From Glutinoglossum americanum (taxonomy: Eukaryota > Ascomycota > Geoglossomycetes > Geoglossales > Geoglossaceae): a DNA stretch of 64,000 bases. The stretch covers positions 25,360-89,359 of the forward strand of contig JAGHQL010000109.1 of assembly GCA_020080175.1 (NCBI GenBank), read 5' to 3'. The position numbers and the translations under genes are program-made. Positions 57,030 to 64,000 of the stretch are shown here, one piece after another; position 1 is the first letter of the stretch; each line of letters begins with the position of its first letter. The notes under the pieces are model-generated. The model ran no database searches and was not told the DNA's origin. It was given only the letters and a program-made list of their open reading frames with translations.

Positions 57030-57897
57030 CTAAGGACGGAACATCAGGATTCCGCTCCCACAAGCGCGATGGGCGCTGGTATAAGTCGCCGCGTACATGT
57101 CAAATGGTTCCGGCTTGGTCCTTCCAGTAGCGGTCTTGGTCTGGGGGACCGCTCTCAGCAGTAGTTTCGAGGTAGAGTGGCTTATGGTAAGGATGTGAAA
57201 ACCATGGTCGCAGGGCTGGGTAACAAGCAGTCCTTGTAATGCATTGACAACCATCGTTATAGGGACCTCGACCAGCAGCTCCTGGCCCTTGGATTTATCC
57301 TGGTGGATGAAGGTGCGATGGGGGCTAATGCGCTCTTCTCCTAAGCTAGCGTTAAAGTCCAGAGATGCTCTGCCGAATTGATCGAATGGCTGTAGAGTAG
57401 TCTGCGGATTCACGCCGTAGTTGTAGCCCTCAACGGCATACGAAGTAGATCCGTCTATCAAAGGGCGCTGGTCTTTGCCGAGATGCAATTCGCCTTTGCA
57501 GAGTATGAAACGGTACATTGCTCCTAGCTCGGGAGTAACTGTGGCGTGCTCTATGAGGAGCACTCCATCGCGGTTGATGCCGAGGAATGCATCCCTATAC
57601 CTATGTACTATGGTTGCCGTTCCTTCACCGCTATAGCACAGTTCAGCGATAGGATGCCATGTATCGACGCTTTAACCAGGATTGTGTCAGCCCGCCTTGC
57701 CTCGCAGAAAAAAAATGTGAAACATGCCTGCTATAGCCTTGGTCTTGGAGGACGGTATTGGGCTACTCGTCCACGTCATCTGGTGTCAGATAATATACTA
57801 TCAGACCACTGTTCGAGCACCGCCAGAAGACAATGCCGCCGTCCCTTCTGAAAGTATGCCTTACTATGCACCTTGAAAGAATACCGGAGCCCGTCAT
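57030..57897 (-). CDS. Putative two-exon orphan gene
   Basis: An exon-1 frame starts at ATG 57897 (MTGSGILSRCIVRHTFRRDG) and reads through IVFWRCSNSGLIVYYLTPDD. A likely intron follows (donor GTAGCC after 57767, branch CTGAC, acceptor TTAAAG near 57672). The main exon continues VDTWHPIAELCYSGEGTATI, GINRDGVLLIEHATVTPELG, LHLGKDQRPLIDGSTSYAVE, and on to a stop at 57030. Total about 260 aa. A TATATAAAG element lies 12-20 bp before the ATG, unusually close but well placed for a short leader. No domain is recognised. It could be an active accessory gene or a relic; no internal stops occur in the main exon, which favours activity or recent loss. Confidence 0.45.
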
Positions 57898-58510
57898 TAT
57901 CCGTCTCTTTATATACCAAGTTCACTTAGTGCCCCTTATACATATTATTTCCTATAGTCTAATCGACATAGGAGATATCTTTAACTGAGCTGAGGCGCAC
58001 AGCCCGCAATCCCCTAATGCCCTCTGACCTATCTTATAGGTTCCACATGCCGCGTCAAGAGGCTAATCAGTGCGATCATTTCATCATTTAGGATCTAGGG
58101 TGTTCCATAACCCGGGCTCATCAGTCGGTCTCTCCGAGCCGCTGTCTTCAAGCAGAGTTTAAATAGGAAAGGCCGAGAGACGTTCAACTATGTCTCTAGC
58201 CCCAGTTGCTCGGGCTGGCGACCAGATAAAGATGCTGTGTTTTAGCTATACAGCCATTGGCTCTATCGGAGCTTTGAGCCAGCTTCTATACCAAACATAG
58301 AGTTATAGCTGTCTCTTACGCCCGCGTGCGATAGCAGGAAGGAATCTATTGTTAGTAAAAAAAATTGTTAGCCTAAAGTATGCATTATCAGAAAGTTGTA
58401 GGACGAACTTGTGTGGAGACAGCCATAATTTCACACAAAATAGAATTAATTGATGAAGTCGTGATTCAGGAGAGGATGAGAGAAAGCTTACCCATGCTCG
58501 CCTGAAACTC
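57898..58510. other. Gene-poor DNA upstream of the orphan gene
   Basis: About 600 bases without a supported frame. Confidence 0.45.
57909..57917 (-). promoter_or_regulatory. TATA element of the putative orphan gene
   Basis: Minus-strand TATATAAAG about 12-20 bp upstream of the ATG at 57897. It is a perfect TATA consensus, but its spacing to the ATG would leave almost no 5' UTR, so the true start may lie further downstream. Confidence 0.35.
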
Positions 58511-58565
58511 ACCCAGCTCGCGCGAGCACAGGGCGGCGTTGCTCACCCGCTAAATCAGGGTCAGG
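58511..58565 (+). repeat. Dispersed repeat C, partial copy
   Basis: GCGAGCACAGGG-CGG-TTGCTCACCCGC resembles 60418-60447 (GCGAGCACAGGGAGGTGTGC followed by TCACCCGC). The match covers only the central GC-rich core of the element. Confidence 0.5.
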
Positions 58566-59240
58566 TCCATTTTATTTTGTTGTGAAATTTTATCCCCACC
58601 AACCATCACAAACTGTGCTTGTACCGACTCAAGGTTCTCAATCAAGTTCAGCAATTTCTGAGGGAGATCATGGGCTTTTGGTATTGGGATCGCGCTAGGC
58701 CGACTGGGTTGAGACTCACGGCTTGCCCAACTTCGAGTGAGCGCTGCAACGTCTTGCCCGTCGATGTCTAGGGTAATGACTACCTAGCGTTGTCACGGCC
58801 TAGGCCTAAACGTGGGCCGGATTTCCACGTGGACCAAGGGCAAAGTTATGTGGCCCAAAGATTTGCTTCCGCACAAGTTACTTGCCCCATGGCAAGCAAG
58901 TCTTGAGACATCAATTTCTCTATATTCTTACTCCAGTAGGCGTTAATAACGGCAACTATTGATTCGATGTATGCTGGGATTGCTAAACACACAGCTAGCA
59001 TTATGAATTCTTCGTTGCCATTCCAATGTGCCTTAAAATACTCATGAATTTACTAGGTTTTTCTCGGGACTCCGCACCGCGGTTCAGAAATCGCAAGTTG
59101 GGGCACCTTACTTGCTAAGAGAGCGCATGTTGCATTCTGCAGACCGACAGGATTGATTAAAGATCCGGGAAGGAATAGCAGGACCTTGGGTGAAATATCT
59201 GAAGACTTCCTTAGAATCGTCGGCAACTTCTCTATCTAAA
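58553..59240 (-). pseudogene. Coding relic on the minus strand, family unknown
   Basis: Several minus-strand stretches read like protein and can be joined. EKLPTILRKSSDISPKVLLF (about 59240-59115) is followed by EEFIMLAVCLAIPAYIESIV ... LLAMGQ (about 59040-58893). This in turn joins VVITLDIDGQDVAALTRSWA in phase through a GTAACT...CGCTAG intron of about 97 nt, ending KMDLTLI and TAG. Between the first two blocks no phase-compatible splice was found, and a stop intervenes, so I call it broken. The 3' end lies inside repeat C. There is no recognised domain. Confidence 0.35.
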
Positions 59241-59436
59241 GCTTTTACGAGGGAAATATGGTGCTACGTTTAACTACGGTATGCTTTACATTTCTCTTCT
59301 TGTTAGTGGCGCTAATAGGCTGTAGTAATCCGGCGTCTTGTCCCTAATATTGCGCCTCGACTTATGTAAATAAATACCATATTATCGAATGATAGAGCGC
59401 AAATTTCTGACGAATGTTACGCCAGCCGTACTCGCT

Positions 59437-60170
59437 GACCGACAGCTTTCTTTCTTGAATGGCCTTCCTGGCCCGGACGCTCACGATTGCTTAGATGATG
59501 TTGAGGTCCCGTTTGCCAACGCTTTCCAATGGATACTGTCAAATTAGAATTTCGAAGACTAGTTTCACTCGCAGAAATCCGCAGTTCCGAGCATCACTGG
59601 CAAATCCGGAAGTGGACAATCTGTTCTCTTGGGCTTCCTACTTAGGGAGGCTTTCAGAAACGCCTTCGATAATATCATTCTTTATTCTGCGTTCAAAGAC
59701 CAGGAAGAAGATGGTCAGCATCCTCAGCTTGGGCGTCCTTGATCGATCAGATACTAGTTGACAATCCTTCGTTGTTCAACGTATTCTCAGGAAGGGAAAG
59801 GCCAGCAACGCTTCCCTGACCGTCAATATGCTATGCCATGGACGGAGCGGGAATTGCGAGATACATTCTATAAGCTATTCTCTTCCCGCCGGGCGCGCTC
59901 CGTTTATATCATCGATGGACTAGATCATTGCGGCGACTCACTAGACGAATTTTTTAGAAGTATTTTCCACAATCATGGGCTGATCCGGCAAATCAGGTGT
60001 TAAGTTGTTAGCCCTTAGCGGACGGCGACCAGGCATATTCCCGCAACCAGCATTTATCCATGTTTTCCAGACCGAGCTTGAAGAGGAAGAGGGGCACGCG
60101 AGGGGCGTTAACTCCTTCATTGAGAGTAAAAAAACAGATCGGATGCCGTCCCGGGCTCAGTCCGTATAGC
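59437..60170 (+). pseudogene. Dead NACHT/STAND NLR fragment
   Basis: One reading frame (59437-60002) shows NLR order: linker VPFANAFQWILSN, then NACHT Walker A ITGKSGSGQSVLLGFLLREA, NIILYSAF, WTERELRDTFYKLF and Walker B SVYIIDGLDHCGDSLDEF. It is interrupted in frame by TAG, TAG, TGA and TAG, then TAA; several of these sit where a Trp (TGG) or Gln (CAG) would be expected, consistent with C-to-T/G-to-A change. The Walker A lysine is replaced by Gln (GSGQS), which would abolish nucleotide binding. A +1 shift then continues the homology (LLALSGRRPGIF...) to about 60170. No N-terminal effector or C-terminal repeat domain remains. NACHT NLRs are fungal incompatibility and defence sensors. This copy is not functional. 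Confidence 0.75.
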
Positions 60171-60232
60171 TCAAAGGCCACGGAGCAACTCCGCCAAGGG
60201 GCTCAAGGAGTGTATCTGCTTCCTCGCCCCAT

Positions 60233-60497
60233 TTTGAAGGTGAAGTGGTGGAGTTAGGCGCGTTGCGGAGAGGCACACGACAAAGAGTACTGGAAACACT
60301 AGGGCAACGAAAGGCCCCTGGCGTTACTGGAATGGCTGGATACCTGAAGGGAGTGGACAGCACTAAATATGGGGGGTGAACGATCACCTTGTTTAGCCGC
60401 TAGCTCAGGCCGTTTGTGCGAGCACAGGGAGGTGTGCTCACCCGCCAAAACAGGGGTGGAAGTTGAGGTAAGCTCGCTGCAGTTTTCCGTTTCTTCA
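60233..60497 (+). repeat. Dispersed repeat C, longest copy
   Basis: Starts GAAGGTGAAGTGGTGGAGTT, contains GGGGTGAACGATCACC at about 60373 and the core at 60418-60447, and ends CTGCAGTTTTCCGTTTCTTC. The copy at 62938-63072 has the same start, the same GGGGTGAGCGATCACC and the same end, but lacks two internal segments. Differences are mostly transitions. Confidence 0.65.
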
Positions 60498-60931
60498 CAC
60501 AACCTCACTTCACCGCCAGCCCCCCAACTCTCCTCCTATTACTACTATGTCACCTAAGCACCTAAGTCAAAGAATTCTATTACTCCACGCACCGACTAGA
60601 TGCAGACACGGAGAAGCCCTTTGTGAACGCGCTGGGTTTGAATGAAAAGTGCAGCCGCGGAAAATGAGAGTCACCAAACAGGATCTCAGTTGTATTTTAC
60701 GAAACAGAGTTTCGGCTTGACGGGAGAAAACCGAGAGATGCTTAATATCACGGTTTCGCGGAACAAAAGTTATCAAATGGCGCCTTTGTTTCTTGGACAA
60801 CTGGCTAATCCCTGCTTAGTTCCCTACCCAACCGCCGCAGTTGAGAACTGGATTCATCCTCCTAACCACACCTCTGACTCTCCCGCTCGAGACAAAGGAC
60901 ATCGATTCTCATCCTCCAACAAACCCTCAGT
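60498..60931. other. Upstream region of the DUF7924-like gene
   Basis: About 430 bases with probable promoter and 5' UTR; small overlapping frames only. Confidence 0.45.
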
Positions 60932-62384
60932 ATGGAAGCACATGCTGCAGGATCGGACTCGAGCTCCAATGTTAAACACGGCAAGCATGTTCAGCCGCAT
61001 AGTGAATCTCTCTTGCTCCTCATTTATATCGTGTCAACGCCACTAATCTACGTAGATAAACAACGTCGTAGCCGCGCTGACGATAAGCCATTTGAGCCCA
61101 CACGCAATCACTCAAGATTGCAGAAGCCTTTCCGATCAGGGCAGGGCACATACGCCGCATTCTGGGATTCGCTTTCAAAGATCCTCCTCAGTCGACGCGC
61201 CTTACGGGAATTTGATCGCAGGACAGCTCAGCCTGCCCCTCCTACTCATCTCGATCGTCCCGCCTTACCACCTTGTCCAAGTCTTGATCATTTTGTTTTT
61301 TTGCGCCAGCCCCACTTACGTAGAGAAGACAGTATCCAGCTGAAGCGTCTCGCCAGACACGGCGGTCCGGATCTTTGCGATCTTAGAGGAGTAAGTCCAG
61401 TCAATAGTACGTCCGAATATCCAATTAACTGTTTCTTTTCAGTATCCATCATCCACTCATGCCATGAACTCGAACTGGCCTACCAGTTCACTGAACCACT
61501 CCACCACGAACACTACTAGGAAGAAAAAGATTTCCCCCCATGAACCCAACTTTCAACAGCACCTCATCGATCACGGAATTTATCCCGCTAACCGTGATCA
61601 GAAGCCGAACAACTGGGAAGAGATCACTCATAGGCTGGACCAACGAAGGCCATCTCTTTTATCATCGCGCTTTTCTGAGGAGGCATTCGACGCTTTCACG
61701 CAGGCTGCCGAAGGAGCCTCGACCGAAAGCCAATTGATGAGAACTGCGTTTCCCATGATCTCGGGAAATGCCAAAATTCCTACCCAGGGGGATATGGTTT
61801 TTAATAATTTGGGAAAGCTGACTGATGGCTCTCTAACGAAGCCTAAACCGGATTTCTGGGATGGAAGCCAGCCGAGAGAACTAGACATACGGCTAAGAGA
61901 TGAGCTTGGATCTTACATTTCACCGTTGACCGTGCTGGATGCGCCAGCCTTACCTAACCTTTTCGTTGAGGAGAAGGGCCCCGATGGGTCCGTTGCGGTC
62001 GCTAAACGGCAAGCTTGCTACGACGGTACATTAGGTGCTCGCGGTGTGCACAAGCTTCGGTCCTTCGGAACAGATGCTGCGACAGTATATGACAATAAAT
62101 CCTACACAATCTCATCAACTTATCATGATGGCCATCTCAGGTTGTATACACATCATCCTACCCAACCGACAGCTCCTGGACGCGAACCTGAATACCACAT
62201 GACCCCACTCGGGTCTTTCTCTATGACTCACTCCATTGAAACGTTTCGAGAGGGAGCTAGTGCATTTAGAAATGCCAGAGACTGGGCGAAGGAAAAGAGG
62301 GATGAGCTGATAAGAGATGCGAACAGCAGGTTGATGGGTATGCCTAGTGCGGTGCCGCCACATATACAAGAATCACAATTATAG
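60932..62384 (+). CDS. DUF7924-like protein, PD-(D/E)XK nuclease-type core
   Basis: Two exons, 60932-61390 and 61443-62384, join over a 52-nt intron (GTAAGT...TTTCAG) to 466 aa. The splice rebuilds ARHGGPDLCDLRGYPSS, the typical linker of this fungal family, after the upstream WDSLSKILLSRRALREFDRR. The C-terminal core has IPTQGDMVFNNLGKLTDG, KPKPDFWDG (Asp about 290), NLFVEEKGPDGS (Glu-x-Lys about 329-331) and KRQACYDG (Gln about 343), which is the D/ExK/Q layout of PD-(D/E)XK nucleases. The family is abundant and rapidly duplicating in moulds, with unknown biological role. The start at 60932 is the first good ATG, but the first 50 residues (LLLLIYIVSTPLIYV) are atypical and may include an unrecognised intron. 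No stops occur, so the gene is probably intact. Confidence 0.75.
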
Positions 62385-62477
62385 CACGCCATGTCCGTCG
62401 ACAACTAAGTCCGTTTATCTTAAGTCTAACATGTCAGCTGACGAACTTAAGGGTGCGGCAACGGAATTCCCCCGCAA
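62385..62477. other. Short spacer between DUF7924-like gene and HET fragment
   Basis: Less than 100 bases; nothing recognised. Confidence 0.5.
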
Positions 62478-62895
62478 GCACCGTTAAAAAACGCTTGGCA
62501 AGGATTTCGTGAGTGGCTCCGAATCTGACAGAAAGCACAGCCACCTTGGATGTCATCTCAAAACTGCTGGCGAACTTCCCACCAGACTCATTGATGTTAG
62601 GGATGCTGAGGGCTCCAATCTCCTGCGCCTTCAGTCAGACGATCGAGGGGACTATATCGCTTTGTCCTATTGCTGGGGAAGTCTGCCGGAAGGAGACAAA
62701 GGAATATTCTGCACATCCGGCAACAACCTCGAGGAAAGGCTTAATCAAGGATTTAATATAAGCATATTACCACAGACATTTCAAGATGCAGTCATTGTAA
62801 CCCAGAAACTCGAGAAGCGATGCCTCTGGATTGACTCCCTGTGTATAATCCGGTATGATGACAATTTCGAGGATTCTACACGAGGAGCATTTTGA
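62478..62895 (+). pseudogene. Truncated HET-domain gene
   Basis: The frame reads SHLGCHLKTAGELPTRLIDV, then YIALSYCWGSLPEGDKG, LPQTFQDAVIVTQKLEKRCL and LWIDSLCII, the first three blocks of a HET domain. It begins with GTG (62509) and no ATG in frame, so the 5' end is missing. After CII the expected acidic block is replaced by RYDDNFEDSTRGAF and a TGA. About 40 bases later a copy of repeat C starts. The remaining HET blocks and the C-terminal region are absent. A functional protein is unlikely. Confidence 0.78.
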
Positions 62896-62937
62896 GAGAG
62901 TATTGGTGTGATTTTGCGAGTACAAATCCCCCGGGGG

Positions 62938-63072
62938 TGTCGAAGATGAAGTGGTGGAGTTGGGCACGCAGTGTAGAGGCATGCAACATATATAAGGGGT
63001 GAGCGATCACCCCTGTTCAGTCACCGGCTCAGAGCGGCGTGCTCGGGTGGCTACAGTTCTCTGTTATCTCCG
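62938..63072 (+). repeat. Dispersed repeat C, shortened copy next to the HET fragment
   Basis: Matches the ends and the GGGGTGAGCGATCACC block of 60233-60497 but lacks about 100 bases after the first block and about 40 bases of the GC-rich core. Directly abuts repeat A copy 2. Confidence 0.6.
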
Positions 63073-63190
63073 GAGCTGATGTCCCTTTGGTATCGAAATA
63101 ACCAATTGTCTCACAAGATGCTCACTGCTACAGTACCTATGACAAAAGAGCTACTACAAAAAAGCTGCAACAAGAGGCTATCAACCTGAC
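63073..63190 (+). repeat. Dispersed repeat A, copy 2, with a 58-nt insertion
   Basis: 63073-63116 matches 52237-52280. The shared continuation GCTATCAACCTGAC is found only at about 63177. The extra segment is flanked by ACAAGA on both sides (63112-63117 and about 63169-63174), like a target-site duplication. Confidence 0.55.
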
Positions 63191-63913
63191 ATGTGTCAAA
63201 AGAAAGACATTTCAAAAGAAATACCCGAATATGTTCAAAAAGCTCACAGAGATCAAAGTTAGGTATTAAATCATTATATAAAATATATATTACTCTGATT
63301 GTAGTATTTTGATAGGATTTCACTTATATTTAATACGGGTAGCTAAATTGAGGTTATAAAAATAAAAAATAAATAAATAATAATATAGTAATCTATTCGT
63401 TACAGCAGCCATCAGGTAAAGCCACAGTTGGCCGCCGGACAGACTAGAAGGAAGGTTACTACTATTATATAAAACTCTTATCTTTTTTGATCAGGATTGT
63501 CATTGTTCTACTTAAAAGAAATTGCACATTCGATAAAACAAACTCTTGTATGATTGAAGTAAAGTGATTATAGTTAGAACTTGAGTAAGTGAAGAAGAAC
63601 TCATCAATCTTATCTATCGATTGCTTCTTAACCTTATCCGTTGGTCGTTTCTCGCCGATTCGACAGTTCCCCATACATGTGAAGTCATAGCAGATTCCGG
63701 TGGCCGTGGGCAAATCGGCAGGAGCCTCCCCAGGGGCAAAACCCCTTAGTATAGTCTTGACAAATAGGAGTAGACTATTGAAAACAGGCTACGGGGCACG
63801 AAGGGGGCATGTAAAATGGTTAAAAATGAGTGTATTAAACTGCTTAGACTAGCTACATTAATGAGAGGATATCAAGAAGCTTATATGCTTCGAAGCTGAC
63901 CATGGCGGCCGAA
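63191..63913. other. AT-rich tail without genes
   Basis: Strongly AT-rich from 63260 to 63660, with an (AATA)n-like stretch at about 63358-63396. A stem ATAGTC...GACTAT is possible at 63752-63780. One short minus-strand frame (63465-63713) has no recognisable domain. Confidence 0.5.
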
Positions 63914-64000
63914 GCATTGGCGGCGGAAGGCTGCCACATGCTCTGGATGCCGAGAACATGCCAAGGGGCTTCTCGGACACTACTCCATAGAACACCGAAG
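63914..64000 (+). repeat. Dispersed repeat B, copy 2, at the window edge
   Basis: 87 nt aligned with 56377-56462, sharing GCATTGGC at the start and CACCGAAG at the end. It may extend beyond the window. Confidence 0.55.

Noticed and set aside
63465-63713. 82-codon minus-strand frame in the AT-rich tail, considered as a mitochondrial intron ORF
   Set aside because: No LAGLIDADG or GIY-YIG motif; evidence for mitochondrial origin is too weak.

Overview
The window is nuclear DNA from a filamentous ascomycete (Pezizomycotina). The evidence is short introns of roughly 50-100 nt with GTAAGT-type donors and CTAAC/CTGAC-type branch sites, proteins of typical mould type, and fungal-only families (HET domains, a NACHT-type NLR relic, a DUF7924-like gene, a DUF4045-type gelsolin). 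Genes lie on both strands. Assignments rest on motifs and on spliced reading frames that close exactly.

Layout. 1-0.8 kb: 3' end of a HET-domain gene, cut by the window edge. 1.4-6.6 kb: divergent pair YSH1 (pre-mRNA 3'-end endonuclease) and TAF4 (TFIID). 7.4-8.7 kb: BrlA-like C2H2 regulator, followed upstream by about 5 kb without a convincing gene. 13.8-15.3 kb: LEU2-type 3-isopropylmalate dehydrogenase with a 21-nt micro-exon and a Leu3-like promoter site. 15.7-22 kb: APC10/DOC1, prefoldin subunit 4, a 910-aa alpha/beta hydrolase and a small secreted protein. 24.2-27 kb: an 869-aa protein with a C-terminal PHD finger. 30.6-33.8 kb: an F-box protein and an orphan gene with a poly(A) leader. 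34.4-52 kb is a dense core: SUR2 sphingoid hydroxylase, DRS1 helicase, an RG-rich protein, ARL2 GTPase, a 1613-aa gelsolin-repeat protein, MIS12/MTW1, a GPI-anchored cupredoxin and CENP-X/MHF2. 54-54.8 kb: an ABM-like barrel protein.

From about 52 kb the character changes to gene-poor accessory DNA. It holds diverged repeat copies that differ mostly by transitions, an orphan gene, a dead NACHT NLR (TAG/TGA stops in an otherwise continuous frame), an intact DUF7924-like nuclease-fold gene, a HET domain truncated next to a repeat copy, and an AT-rich tail. The pattern fits an incompatibility/self-recognition region decaying under RIP-like mutation. That interpretation is inference; the stops, truncations and repeats are seen directly.

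Housekeeping functions do not form one pathway, but several connect: APC10, MIS12, CENP-X, ARL2 and prefoldin 4 all serve chromosome segregation or tubulin folding, and YSH1/TAF4 bracket mRNA production from one shared promoter. I saw no rRNA, tRNA, CRISPR or intact transposon.
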